Assembly: GCA_028023455.1 (NCBI GenBank)
Contig: JAQFVV010006335.1
Span: forward strand, 2,530,412 to 2,594,411
Length of the DNA: 64,000 nucleotides
Direction: 5' to 3'
Source of the DNA: Epiperipatus broadwayi
Lineage: Eukaryota > Onychophora > Udeonychophora > Euonychophora > Peripatidae
A program made the position numbers and the translations under genes. Of this stretch, positions 9,811 to 22,896 are shown in pieces. The stretch's first letter is position 1, and each line of letters begins with the position of its first letter. The notes under the pieces are model-generated. The model ran no database searches and was not told the DNA's origin. It saw only the letters and a program-made list of their open reading frames with translations.

Positions 9811-11977
9811 AAATCTAAAAACATTGATAATGAAAGAAGCGCTAGCCTGAAGGCATCAGAGGACAGATATATAGCTCTGAAAAGTTTGGAAAAAAAAGCC
9901 ATCTTTGTTGTAGAGAAGTGCAGTCAACTCTGTGCATTTTTAAATTATACAATTAAATAGTGTTTCGATCATGGTGAAGGGCTAACACATCAGGAATCTG
10001 GCTATGGTTCCTATAGTCCCCTAAAAATCTCCAATGAAGCTGCTGAATCTTTTCCAGACCAATCATGCTGCTAAAATAGTGAAAATTCATTAATATAATG
10101 TTCAAGTAATCGACCAAATGGTGCCTATGTTTTTACCAACCTGGATGTGTAAACTAAGGAAACCAGCTCCGGAAGAAATGGGTAATATATTTCCTTAATG
10201 AACCTTAAACTATCTGGCCAGTTTCTGAACTTTACTTTGCACTCCCTTTAGAGCTCTCTTATTCTTTAATGTAATAATCTTTATAAAACCTTTTATTCAT
10301 GCTACTGTAAACTTATATCATAATTCTCTCAACCTCTAGTCTTTAAACTTTCTCTTTTCTTACTTGGAAGTTCATGTATTATATTATATATATATTTGTG
10401 TGCTTTATTAATGTCGTTTATTTTTAAATATATGCCAATAATCTTTCGACTCGATGATCTCCTTTGTTTCCTTTGCCTTGTGTAAATAATAATATATTAA
10501 TTCTAATAGTAATTCTCGCCATTAGAACTAGATTTGCCGTTCTATTAATTATCGAGTCGAAAGAAATTATTAAATGTGTGTTATTTTTATAATTGGCTAA
10601 TAATAAATTATTAGCTCCATTTTTAATATATGCACCAGCTATTTTTTTGTATTCACCAATATGTATTTATTCATATATAATCTTAAAATGTTTTTATTGC
10701 AAAAGCGCTGATAAAGGATCAAATATATTCTAATTCAGATTGTCTTCACTGTCTATTAATATTTAGGAAGAGCACGATGATTGGGGCATAATTAATATGA
10801 TTTACAAATACTTTAAAATAGTTTTGCTTAAAAGCTCATTTGACTTTAATTCAATTGATCAAGTTATCACGTAGAGCATTCTATAATTGGGTTTTAGTTC
10901 TCAAACAGTGACTATTAAGTCATCATCTTCATCGTTGTTGACGTAGGGCAATCTTCTGCTCCGTTAGGCTGGTCGGTGATAATTTATGTTATTTTAAATT
11001 ATCGAGGAAGAAAACACATCTTCTCCAGTTCATTTTAGTCAAAGGGCATAAGACTTGTCAGATGCAAGCTGCCATAGGACTTAGATTATCGACCAGCTAT
11101 CGTCTTTCAATTTTACTTTATAGCTCATAATTCGTCAGCACCGTTACCTCTCTGTTCCAGTAAAGTCTGCTTGATGCTCGTAATTCATGATGAAGTGATT
11201 TCAATTAAAGTTGAACAAATTATCAGATATATTTAATTAAATAAGCTTTCGAATAAAGATTAAAGTTATGCCCTAAAATACGTATATTGCTCTTCATGAA
11301 TGGATTTGTCAAGGTGAAAATAAATATCACATTCTTATCTTATAAAATTAGAGTAATAATTTCATTTACAAATGAATATCTTTATATGCCATCATTTTCT
11401 TGTTGGAGGCATAGACATAGACTTTCAAATATTGTGTAATATTAATTGGCATATAATAAGGACTGCCACTCTTATTATGATTATAAACTTTGTTTAAGGA
11501 CTAGAATTAATTAATTTAATCTTTATTTAAAATTCAAAGCAAACAAATTATTATTATTAAATATTTTCTAAACACACTTGGTTTCTTAGTTCTTAATGCT
11601 TTTATAATTATTTTAATGTTAATAATCACTGTCTGTGTTGGCAACCTGAACATATACATATGATTCGATTTAAAATTATTTCTAGGTAGTTCATTATCCG
11701 ATATTAATGTCAGTTCAGAGGTTTCTGATTTTCACCAACCATTGAGCTAGTTTCTTGGCGCATAGCACTGTGCCGTCAATTTAGATTTCTACTAATCTGA
11801 GCTGGTGAGTTGGATTTGAATTCAGTTTGGTTCAGCTGAGTTTGGATTTGACTTGCAGTTTAGGTGGTGGGTTTTTCGACTGGTACAGTATGCGCACACA
11901 TGCACATAAATGGTAGTTTGTATATTTATTAGCCACATTTTTGCTCTTCTCTTTGCATTGTCATATAATCATTGCTA

Positions 11978-11982
<5 letters not shown>

Positions 11983-12048
<66 letters not shown>

Positions 12049-12051
12049 GGT

Positions 12052-12085
<34 letters not shown>

Positions 12086-12090
12086 ACCCT
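11983..12090. repeat. (TA)n arrays around an inverted GAGGGTACA / TGTACCCTC pair
   Basis: TA runs at about 11983-12044 and 12055-12081 are separated by 'gagggtaca', which is exactly the reverse complement of 'tgtaccctc' at 12082. The latter is the first nonamer of family B copy 2. The pair could form a cruciform. Confidence 0.8.
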
Positions 12091-14260
12091 CACTTGTAGG
12101 AAATTTGTAATAATAATAAATTGGTCTAGCTCAGATAAATAATCATGTTAATCTAAAATGCATTTAATTAATAATAACTATATTCTTTGATACTATCTGT
12201 TATTAATTAGTTAAAATTAACAAATAATAATATGGTTCTATTTCTTAAATTAAATAAATAAATATCTAATAAAAATCATGAGACTTTGAAGTGCGTTTAC
12301 AAATGGCAAAATGAATACATTGAGCCAAAATCCCACAGGATATCACCTCAATGGCATAAGAATACTAACAACTCTCCTATTACTTTAAATGATAAATCTA
12401 TAGTACTCCTAAGTCTTTAATAAAAATTAATTAAGTAAATAATTCTTAATAAATTAATCTGAATATCTCTATCAAAATGATTTGGTTCAAGTTATCTCAG
12501 GTTCTTTTAAAATAATTCTAAATAAATCTAACTTTTGTAATTATGTATAATAAGGGATATAATATCATTCCTAACTACATCTAACTAACCAATAATAATA
12601 AAATAATAATATTTATCTTTAATTTATAATTTAATTTCATATCTTTTTTACTTGTAATATTAATCATGTATAACAAATAATAATAATAATATAATGTAAT
12701 CTATTATACATATGGCATCTGAAATAAACATATATGTTACGATCTTATAATCTGAGAATATGTGGCAATCATTACTAATATAATTCTATGTAAATATTCT
12801 GTAGTTATTCTATGACCATAATAATGATATAATAAATGAAATTTCTTTAAGTAAAATCATATCAATAAAATATTATAACTCTTAAATAATGACTTTATTT
12901 ATGTTATGTAAATATTATGTCTTAATTCTAATTATCTGTGATTATGTAATTGCAGTGTGAAGAAATTGAGTCAACACCAAAATTTGTAAACAAAACTTAA
13001 CAAATTTATTAATAAATTCCAACAATAAATTATATATAGTATATACAACATGAATGAACTTTGTTTTCCTCTCATTTAGGTAATCTCACAAAAAGAATAG
13101 ATTAAATAAAATAAATATAGGATACAAAAACAAAGCTTTATAAAATTTCTATCGTCAAAATATTACCATAATATCTTTATGGCCTCTATTAAGTTTCATT
13201 AAATCAGTACATTTTAAAAATATCATTTAAATTATTAATTCAATATACATGTATCACTTGTTATTTAGTTCTTTTCAAAATACTTTTATTATCCCATATA
13301 ATTATTCTTAACCTATTAATAATGTAAATAATCCTAATTAATAACATATCCATTAATCTAAACTGCTTTCTAATCATTAATTTAATGTTAAATAAAATGT
13401 AAGTATTGATGTATTATTATTATAGAATAATTTTTATATAAAGTTATGATCACTTATATTCTTCAAATGAGATTTAGTTATATCTCTTTTACTTGTAAAA
13501 ATATGCATTAAAATTAAATCTTTTAAAACTTAATAATTCAATAATATCTTTTAAAACACACCTTAATAATCATTTATTGACTTGTAATAAATAATAATTA
13601 ATTCCACATATGAAAAGTTTATGATTCTTTATTAATAAACTATAATCTTGTACTCTTTACACTTATTTATATCCTTATTTTAAAGCAATATAACCCATCT
13701 TATCTTCTTCAATAACAATACTGCACTTCAAACTTATTCACCATTTTATATTTTAAAATACCTTCCTTTATGATGCAATCCAAGCAATATCAATAGTAAA
13801 TACACAAGTAGGTATACGAAATAAATTAGATTTTAATTCAATAGTATTCTATTAAATAACCATCATGGTAACAGTGTATCATAAATAAGGTATGACTACT
13901 TTAGTTCATCACCTCTACTAATAAACATAATGTCCAAGCTATTTACTCAGCTCAATGAAACATTAAAACTTTAACATACTGAAAATAACACTACCATGAA
14001 CATATACAAGCTATAGGGCTAAGTTATCTATACTTACATAATAACCACTATGGTCTACACTTATTCTCATATAAACAAATCTCTACATAAAATATTATAT
14101 TGGCTCGATTTAACTTAATACCAAGCTTATACCGCTAAATCCATTCCCACAATCTTATAACAATAAATAAATTCATGTCTAAAATAATCATCTAACCAAT
14201 CAATAAAAAAAATATTATTTTATCCCTTAATAACTTTAAACATAAATACAAACAATCATT
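12082..14260 (+). repeat. Family B interspersed repeat, copy 2
   Basis: Aligns with 1-2074 from 'acttgtagg' onward and, in reverse, with 36000-38300. It starts with 'tgtaccctc' against a (TA)n array. Similarity to copy 1 stops near 14210 because family A interrupts copy 1 there; weak similarity to copy 3 may go on further right. No ORF of note, no terminal gene. Several 'aataaat' and 'taataata' runs are shared in position, which argues for common descent and not for chance AT-richness. Confidence 0.7.
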
Positions 14261-16780
14261 ATCAATATCCCAGTTTATTATTTTGATCATTTAAAGTAAA
14301 CGTTAAATTCAGTTATAATAGAGTCATATACTTATATTTTCTTTATATTAAAATGTGCTTATAATATTAATAAATAAATGCATATTTTTAACATGAATTA
14401 ATAAATTACAAGCTATGTGTATGCATTGTGTTTTTCATATCCATTTCATACATCCACACTAAACTATACAGTAATAAAATTCATAATAAAATGATCAATA
14501 TTTTTATAATTGTTACCATCAATAATACGTCTTTATTGTCGATTATTCCATTAATATTTCTGGATCACAAACTAAATAAAACATTATTTAAATATCATTT
14601 ATCCCACATTATCATACTTTTAAAATATTAGGTTGTTTTTTTTTAATTACTAAAGATTTTTTTATAATAATTAATCAATAAGTTAGTAAATAATTTAATG
14701 TTCTGTGTTCCTACCCTATTTCTATTCAATAAGCATTATTATGAAAGTTAGTAATAAATAAAATTTAAAACCATATTTATGAAAAGAAACCCCAACAAAG
14801 TTCATTAAAGAAAATGTCCTTTCCTCCTGTACAGCATTTATTGACAAAAACATCTTCCTTTGATACCTACAAAACCATGCATGCTCCAATGGTTCCATTT
14901 TCATGACATGTACAATATTTTTTTTTAAATAAAGAAAATAAAACAAAAGTAAGTTGACTTGTAAAATATTCCAATTGCAATCCAAATAGTTCATGTTCCT
15001 TTTTTTATATTTCCAGCAGCAATTGTTAACTGCATTTTTAATACTGTATTACGACATACATCTTCAAAAAAATTTTACTGCTTTCAGTTAAATTTCCCAC
15101 CGGTCAGTGTTCCTTGATACAAATCAGCATTCCATGGTACTTATCATATAGTTTAAATATTTTTTTAAATAATTTTCCAAAAAATCTTTTGTATGTCCAG
15201 CATACAACAACTAACTTATTTTAAAGATTTTTCCAATATAATATAGATTATTTTACTAATAATTTTACTTTTATCTTTTTTTAAAAAAACATTTTTTTTT
15301 AAATCAATTTTCAATACTTCTTCATAAAGAAATATTTCAGCATCTAAAATAATCATTTTTTACGTTAAAATTTTTTTTTTTTTTTTTTTTTAAAAAAACT
15401 ATTCTATTTTAAAATAGTTTTTCAGAATAAAAGATTTCAATTTTTTTTTCTTTCCATCTTTGACAAGTTTTTCTGAATCTCCTCCATGAAATTTCATTTA
15501 TTAAATTTAATAGTAAGTTAACATGACCACTTAACATAGGCAAAATTATGTGTGTAGTAGAAAAATAACAATTCAACACTTCCATCCATAACTTTAAATG
15601 CATTGATGATTTTTTCATGTTTAGGTTGATGTTGAAATTAGATAAAATAAATTAGCAGGCAAGGAATTACTTAACTTTTTAGCCACACATCTCTATATCA
15701 CACGATCTTATAATAATGAATTAATATCTTTTTTTTAGAATTTAAAATATTAAAATTGACTATTACTAGTCTACGTAATTAACTCAAGTTGTAGTAACAA
15801 TAACAACAATAGTAAAAATTTAATAATAGCAATCTGCAAAATTTGTACAGCTCTTTTATACTCAAGCCTACTACACCTTTGATTGGTCAAATTAAACAAT
15901 GATTACTTCACTACCCTGGGCAAACAACGCTGGCTAAAGTTAAAACAAATTATAATTTACTAAATATTTATTATTTATAATATTATTTAATTCTTAATTA
16001 ATTGTCATATTTTATTTACACTTAGTAAATACTCTAAAATAACTTTTAAAATAACATTATAATATTTATTAATATTTCTATTCTTTTTTTAAACAAAACA
16101 TATTTATTTTCAAAACAAAATAAAAATCTGATTTTAGTTATTAAATTCATTTTAAATACCAAATTGGAATTTTTATAAAAGCTAATATTACTTTATCATT
16201 GAATAAATAAATCTACTATTTTAAACTTTATATCAGAATTTTAAATAGAAAAACTCCACAAGTAAACAAATGAATATCAACACGTCACATGATTTACAAA
16301 ATACATGAGATGCTAATACTTTAAATGAAAATAAAATAAATAATTTAATTTATAAAATATTACATAAAAATAATATTATAGCAAATACTTTTCTCCCATA
16401 TTATTACTTCTAATTAAATGATTTTTAAATAGAATTATTAAATATAATTATTATTATTAAATAGTCCATTTGTTTAACTTAAAATTACTACTTTTAAAAT
16501 TTACTTTAATCATTTATTTATAAGACTTATTAAATCAATATTTATTATGGCAAGCTTTCCCAACCATATAATCTTATAATTATTTTTAGTTACCGGTTTT
16601 CTTTCAAAATACTAATACAATATTATACAGCAATTATTTTTACTTGCACTAATTAGATTATTAAAAAATCATCCACACATTACATACATCATTCCCTTTC
16701 TTAGCTTTGAAATTTAAAATTTTCCTGTAAATTGATCTAAATAATCCATCCTTACCTAAATAATAGGGTACAATATATAT
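14261..16780. other. Unassigned AT-rich region with poly-T tracts
   Basis: Holds small ORFs at 14428-14631 (+), 14722-14994 (-) and 15409-15618 (-). The last two have a fairly mixed amino-acid composition, including 'NEISWRRFRKTCQRW' at 15409-15618, and could be pieces of a decayed transposon protein, but I recognise no family. Long A/T homopolymers occur near 15290 and 15370-15390. No repeat partner was found in the window. Confidence 0.4.
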
Positions 16781-17552
16781 TGAAACAGTAAGATCTGCTT
16801 TGCAGATCTTCATTTCACCTTCTCTCACCTCTTTCCTACCCTCATATCTTAGTTTGAACCCCAATGTACTATAGTGTGTCTGCAATGTGCTTATATATTA
16901 AAGATCCCACCCAATTTTAAACCACAAGTACAATGCTCATGTTATATATAAGTATAATTCATGCCCAAATAAACAAAATATTATGAATTATGTGTATGTT
17001 CACATAACTTACATTTATTTAAAAGTAGGTTATATAGGTCATAAGAGCACACACACTGTAATATGTATTTTAAAATTTATGTTAAGATTATAAATTGTCA
17101 TTTAAAATTATTTTGTTTGAATCTGTTTACAAAAATATATTACAGTCATAATATATTTTTTTGATTTAAAATAAAATTCATATTCATTTAGTAAATAGAT
17201 TAAAATATTAAAATTTAAAAAGTAAGATAATTTTCTTTTGGATATAATAAAAGTCACACCAGATATTTTTGTTAAAATAAATGAGGGCTGGTAGGAACAA
17301 TAGTTTTAATTATTTAATGTTATAGAAGCTTATCTAAAAATACAGCAGATGTCCATTTAAAGTTTTCTTTCAATTATTAAAAGTTATTTTAATCAAATCC
17401 AATTTGTAATTCAAATGTCGACAAGGAAATTAACAATAGAAATTAACTAAAATTTTGTTGAATTCCTTTAGACATTCGGATAGGATTGTTTACAGCTGAA
17501 AAGTAAGCAAAATGTGTAATATTTTGTAATGCTCCAGGGAAGTTTGCAATTT

Positions 17553-17562
17553 GTCTATAAAA
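17553..17562 (+). promoter_or_regulatory. TATA box of the 5' LTR
   Basis: The sequence 'tctataaaaa' lies about 772 bp into the LTR. The 3' LTR has 'gatataaagg' at the same offset. The position between a long U3 and a short ORF is that of an LTR promoter. Confidence 0.5.
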
Positions 17563-17764
17563 AGGAGGATTTTCTTTTGTTATTCATTCCAGGGATAATT
17601 CAGCAAATGTTTCTAGTAATATTCTAGCAAATTTTTTTGTGATTCTAATATAATTCTGCAAATATTCTAGCAAGATTTCTAAAAGCTATTGTCCTGAGAT
17701 TTTCCAGCCACGTGCCTGCAAACTTAAATTTGAAGCTGATTTTTCATCTTAAAATCAATTTACC

Positions 17765-17830
17765 ATGTCTACAGTCTCAACTATGAACCACCCAACCTTC
17801 AAAATTGCTAACCTAGAAATGATGGAGTAG
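17765..17830 (+). CDS. Conserved 22-codon small ORF in the 5' LTR
   Basis: The frame starts at an ATG about 200 bp after the TATA box, and its residues run MSTVSTMNHPTF then ten more to a TAG. The copy at 26280-26345 differs by one residue and ends at the same TAG. After the stop the same frame stays coding-like in both copies (for example IESYHIRN), broken by TGA and TAG codons at the same places, until 'agaggtaaccc', which looks like a splice donor. It may be a 5' leader ORF or the start of a decayed protein. No family recognised. Confidence 0.4.
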   Translation: MSTVSTMNHPTFKIANLEMME

Positions 17831-19278
17831 AGCTGGCAAGAAGGCTATTTTCCCCTCAGGAAAGGCTGGCCACTGCTCCATACCATCGAAAGCTATCACA
17901 TAAGGAACCCCAAAACTGCTGCTGCTGAAATATGAGCAATATTAGATTTTGCTGCTGAATTGTATAAAACCTGCTGACCATCAATCTACCTGCAAACGCT
18001 TCTCCAGAGGTAACCCAACATTAATCCAAAAGCTCATGTGATTCCTAACTAACATGCTATAGCTATTTTAAATTCTTTTTCCACATTACTTGACTTTATT
18101 ATGTATTCCTTTAAATTGTTATAATTATCAATAATTTTGCTCTCTATCCTTGGGTTAATATTTTCTATTTATTAATTTTTATTTTATTATGATAGTGTGT
18201 CAGAATAGTCTTTGACCAAGTGAGTTATTCTTTTGTTAAAAGCAAGACACCGATATTAAGGCATCTTTAATTTATAATAGTTCCCATTTTTATTACCTTG
18301 TGAATCACTCATTCAAGGGCTATTCTAATCTTCTTTAATTTGTATAATAATTAAATAGTTTAAAATCCACATTTTATCAATTTTAACCTATTATGAGAAT
18401 ATGGGTGAGGTCAATGATTAAATGTGTCCCAAATGCATGATTGCATAAATAAATCTATGCTTTCCTTTCAAACCTACAAGCATGCATTTTCCTATTTTAA
18501 AATATTCTGTTTTAATTTCAAGTTGAAACTGATGTCGAGAATGAGCAGATAATTTTAAATAAAGTTCTGGGGATTTGATTGGGCATTTTCTCAATCCAAG
18601 TAAACCCATTTTGTATGTTTTATGTACATTAGTCGAGTATTGCTGGTAAATGAATTGTTTTTCAAGATTGCTTAAATGTTCGAGTCTGTTCCCCTTTCAC
18701 ATCCTGTGGTTCCCAGGCAGAGTGTGTACTTGAATGTCATACCTGGGAATTAGATGCAGTCATCACCAAGTCACTAAGTTTTGGATGAGTCCAGACTTCG
18801 ACTGTCCATGACAACACATTCCAGAGGGGTCAGCAGCAAGATCCCTCTGTAGTCATTTCAAATATTCAACATTATTTTATTTATCTATTTTACAAAGCAT
18901 CCATGATTTAAAGGTATCACATCTGCCTTCCTTTAATAAATTGATTATTAACAATACTGACCTCCCATATAAATGTAATTATAATTATAAATAATGCCTT
19001 GATCAGATCCCTACTTTATCACTTAGTAAGCTTTGGTCCATGCTATTCTTGGAATCAAAAAATATTCTATAAACCTTGATATTCAAATGTTTTATTAAAC
19101 TGCAAAATTACTCAAAGCACCATACACATGTTCCCATCTCTTTTAAGCACATTATCATAATACTATTGGCCCGAGGGATAGAATATATTTTCTTAACAAC
19201 CTTTTTTGTAATTTTATGGAATGTAATACTAACAATTATTTAGTAAGTATCCCTGTCTTATATAAGCAGCCAATGGTG

Positions 19279-19280
<2 letters not shown>

Positions 19281-19371
<91 letters not shown>
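19281..19371. repeat. (TA)n microsatellite, insertion site of family A copy 3
   Basis: About 90 bp of alternating TA in the middle of the 5' LTR. The corresponding position of the 3' LTR also has TA repeats on both sides of element F. The IYIYIY peptide reading is not a gene. Confidence 0.95.
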
Positions 19372-19376
<5 letters not shown>

Positions 19377-22300
19377 ACCAGTCAAAAAGAAAACCAACAC
19401 CTAAACGCAAGTCAGATCCAAATTCAGCTGAACCAAAACCGAATTCAAACCCAACTCCAGCTCAGATTAGTAGGAATCTAAATCGACAGCACAGTGCTAT
19501 GTGCCAAGAAACTATCTCAATAGTTGGTGAGAATCAGAGACCCCTGAACTGACCTTAATATCTGATAATAAACTGACTAAATTAATTTTAAATCGAATCA
19601 TATGTATATGTTCGGGTTGCCAACGCAGACAGTGAGTATTAACATTAAAATAATTATAAAAGAATTAAGAACTAAGAAACCAAGTGTGTTTAGAAAATAT
19701 TTAATAATAACAGTTTGTTTTGTTTGAATTTTAAATAATGATTATTAATTAATTCTAGTCTTTAATAAAATTTATAATTATAATAAAAGTGGCAGTTCTT
19801 ATTATATGCCAATGAATATTACACAATACTTGAAAGTCTATGTCTATGCCCCCAACAAGAAATAAAAGACAGATAAAAGTATTCATTAGTAAAAGAAATT
19901 ATTACTCTAATTTTATATGAAAGAATGTGATATTTATTTTTACATTTGCAAATCCATTCATGAAGAGGAAGATACGTATTTTAGGGCATAACTTTAATCT
20001 TTATTGGAAAACGTATTTAATTAAATATAACTGATAATTTGTTCAACTTTAATTGAAATCACTTCATCACAAATTACAAGAATCAGAGCGGGCTTTTCTG
20101 GAACAGAGAGGTAACAGTTCTGATGAATTATGAACTATAAAGTGAAATTGAAAGATGATAGCTAGTCAATGATAGAAGTCCTATGGCAGCTTGAATTTGA
20201 CAAGTCATATACCCTTTGACTAATATGAACAGGAGATCAAGTGCTTTCTTCCTTGATAATTTAAAATAACAGAAATATTATCACTGACCAGCCTAATGGA
20301 GCGGAAGATTGCCCTACGTCAGCAACATTGAAGATGATGACTTAAGAGTCACCGTTTGAAAAATAAAACCCAATTATAGAATGCTCTATGTGATAACTTG
20401 ATCAAATTAATTAAAGTCAAATGAGCTTTTAACTAAAACTATTTTAATGCATTATAAAATTATATTAATCATGCTCCAAATATCGTGCCCCTCCTGAATC
20501 TAAATAGCAAGTAATTGAAATTTGAATTAGAATATATTTGATTCCTTTATTGGCCCTTTTGAAAAAATATTTTAACATTATATATATATATGAATAAATA
20601 CATATTGGTAAACATGAGAAAATAACTGGGGCATAGATTAGAAATAGAGCTAATAATTTATTATTAGCCAATCATAAAAATAACACACATTTAATAATTT
20701 CTTTCAACTCGATGATTGATAGAACTGTATAAATCTAGTTCTAATGGGTGAGAATTATTATCAGATTTAATATTATATTTTCTACGTAAGGCAAATACAA
20801 CAAAGAAGTTTATCATGTCGAAAGATTATTGGCATATAATTAAAATAACAACATTAATAAATTACTTAATAAACATATTAATATATATATATATATGCTC
20901 TGCACACAGTTAATGAAGCTATTAATAAATTGTCAAAAATTTTTTACTGCCAAGCGCTTTCGGAACAGTTTACAGTCCCATATTAATGGCGAGTTATTCT
21001 GTTAATAACTGTAAAACTATGCAAATTTATATGCAGATGTTACGTGGACCATTTACGATATAGGGAATAGCAGGCCTCTCTTCTGTTGATTGCCGATGGG
21101 TCAGCCGCAATGAAGTAAGCTTCTTTAACTTTATGTTTGGTGCCGTTTGTTTCAGAGCAAATGACACTGGCTGTGGTAGGTAGAAAAGCATGTCCAGAGT
21201 TTCTTTCATGTTCGACAAAAATCGCATTACCTTCAGACTTAGTTTTGGTTTTATTGTAAAGGTATCCGTGTTGAGCTACTCTGGTGGCAATGTTAGTTTT
21301 GGTCTCTCCATAATATGTTGCCATGCAATTTCTTTGGGGGCAGGTAATTTTGTACACAACTTGAGGTGTGAATTCAGGTTAGGAGAAAGTTAAATTTAAA
21401 AACTAGAGATTGAGAGAATTTATATATTTTAGAATAGCATAAATAAAAGGGTTTACACAGAGTATTACATTTATAGAATGAAAAGAGCTCTTAAAGGGAG
21501 TGTAAAGTAAAGTTTGGAACTGGCCAGAAAGTTTAAGGTTCATTATAGAAATATATTACCCATTTCTTTTAGGCTGGGCTCCTTAGGTTACACGTCTGGG
21601 TGAGGAAAACATAAGCATGCATCAGGTCGATTACTTGAACAGTATTTTAATGAATTTTTATGATTTTAGCAGCATGATTGGTCCAGAAAAGATTTTAGCA
21701 GCTCCATTGAAGATTTTCAAAGGACTTCAGAAACAATAGCCAGATTCCTGAAGTTTTAGCCCTTCACCATAATCAAAACACTATTTGAATTCATGATTTA
21801 AAATGCATAGAGTTTACTGCACTTCTCTACAACAAAGATGGCTTTTTTTCCAAACTTTTCAGAGCTATATATATATATACTGTCCTGTGATGCCTTCAGG
21901 CTAGTGCTTCTTTCATTATCAATGTTTTTAGATTCACTGGTTGTTTTTAGATACATTCCTTCGATAAGGCTTTCAAACTCATTAACTTGAATTCATTTTC
22001 TAATTAGAAAATGAATTCTTAAAATCAGAAAATGATTTTAATTAGGAAATCCTTATCTTTTTTCTAATTAAGAAAACTTTAACTGTTGTTTTTGGAAAAA
22101 GAAAATCTGAAAGCTTATTGAAAGAATGTAGCTTTTAATCAATAAAACCTTAGCAAATTATTTAAAAATAAAATCAAACATTCCCGATGCAATGAAACTT
22201 TCGAACAATTATATATATTTAAAATTTACAAATATATACGCACAATGCACGCAGTATTCATGAATAATTCTATCATGAATTTATTAATTGAATTGATCAA

Positions 22301-22472
22301 TTTAAATCTGAAACTAATTAATTTTAATATGCATTTATTCTTTATGGAAATTAGTGTGGATTGAACGTATAAAGCCCCATCGCATCGGAAATTTAAGGTT
22401 AGTACTAGGGTTTGAAGTGGGCTTATGGCTAGATGTCATGAAGCTAGGATCGAACTCAGATCTGACTGCTTC
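19372..22472 (-). mobile_element. Family A copy 3, Penelope-like element derivative with GIY-YIG domain
   Basis: Reverse complement of 9187-11886 with the same two ends ('gtaccag' at the left, 'ctgcttc' at the right), plus about 500 extra bases at 20885-21385 that encode a GIY-YIG nuclease domain and its 3' flank. No reverse transcriptase is left, so even this longest copy is a deletion derivative. The perfect palindrome found in copy 2 is present at 21990-22019. It inserted into the (TA)n array of an LTR, so it is younger than that LTR element. Penelope-like elements move by reverse transcription; the nuclease would cut the target. Confidence 0.7.
21040..21385 (-). pseudogene. GIY-YIG endonuclease domain of a Penelope-like element, N-terminal part of the protein lost
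   Basis: Open on the minus strand from a stop near 21386 down to 21040, about 115 codons. The first residues are PQVVYKITC, where VYK stands at the GIY position. It then has YYGETKTNIATR, matching the YIG motif and its conserved Arg, and later IFVEHERNSGHAF with the His/Glu-rich segment typical of the family. It ends in KEAYFIAADPSAINRREACYSL. In full Penelope-like proteins this domain lies C-terminal to the reverse transcriptase, which is missing here. Downstream sequence ('ttccgaaagcgcttgg' on the minus strand, near 20955) resembles a Penelope 3' untranslated region. This domain is uninterrupted, though it has no start codon of its own. Confidence 0.8.
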
Positions 22473-22854
22473 AATATATATCTGTCTAAATAAATCTTTT
22501 AAATCTTTTAAAAACTAATTTTGATCTTTTATTTTATTGATCCCTATCACTATCTCAGTATATATATATATATATATTATCTACATTTCTTTTGTACATT
22601 CATAGACATTAATTAGAAACCCAACCTTATCTTAATATAAAGTCTCTTTGTTTCTCCCTGACCACCAGGCACCGGTAAAGGGATATATTATTAGTAGCAT
22701 CAGAGGCGTTATCATGCAGGTGGCACTGTGGAATTTAGACTTTAGATTCAAACTTAGTATATCTAGAAGGCAACCCATCCTAGAGTGTTCAGTTTCATGT
22801 TTGGGGTTTGAATTCTGCAGTGTGTTAGTGAGATAAACGATTCTGACCATTACA
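22473..22854 (+). repeat. 5' LTR, part 2
   Basis: Aligns with 29938-30320. It begins with 'tctgtctaaataa' just after the TA array and ends 'ttctgaccattaca'. A minus-strand ORF of about 80 codons across it is conserved in the other LTR but has no recognisable domain. Confidence 0.7.
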
Positions 22855-22873
22855 TAGTATTTTTTAGGGTCCA

Positions 22874-22896
22874 TGGCTTGCCCAAACGTGAGGCCT
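22874..22896 (+). promoter_or_regulatory. Primer-binding site, tRNA-Lys-like
   Basis: About 19 bases after the 5' LTR there is TGGC-tt-GCCCA-a-ACGTG-a-GGC. With three single or double base changes this matches the complement of the tRNA-Lys 3' end (TGGCGCCCAACGTGGGGC), the primer used by many Ty3/gypsy elements. Confidence 0.5.

Larger units (their letters stand above)
9187..11886 (+). mobile_element. Family A (Penelope-like derived) copy 2, complete but without the nuclease block
   Basis: A 2.7 kb repeat running from 'gaagcagtcggatctgag' to 'cgactggtac'. Its reverse complement is found at 19372-22472 with the same ends, and 10175-11886 is also copied at 2075-6553. Near the 5' end 'gagttcgatcc' resembles a pol III B box, and a 'gaagc...gcttc' stem surrounds it. 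An inverted repeat occupies 9605-9810, and a (TA)n run sits at 9456-9540. At about 10365, where copy 3 carries a GIY-YIG coding block, this copy has only a short AT-rich sequence, so the coding part is deleted. This is a non-autonomous derivative in my reading; the Penelope link depends on copy 3. Confidence 0.65.
16781..19280 (+). repeat. 5' LTR, part 1
   Basis: Aligns over ~2.5 kb with 25292-27782. Shared features in order: 'gatctgcttt' near the start, 'cccacccaattttaaaccacaag', a TATA box, a 22-codon ORF, a 'ggtaaccc' after it, and 'cctgtctt/catataagcag' at the end. The part is cut off at a (TA)n array. Confidence 0.75.

Noticed and set aside
22632-22874. 80-codon minus-strand ORF conserved in both LTR ends
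   Set aside because: Conservation is explained by LTR duplication, and the frame is fused to a TA-derived peptide in the other copy.
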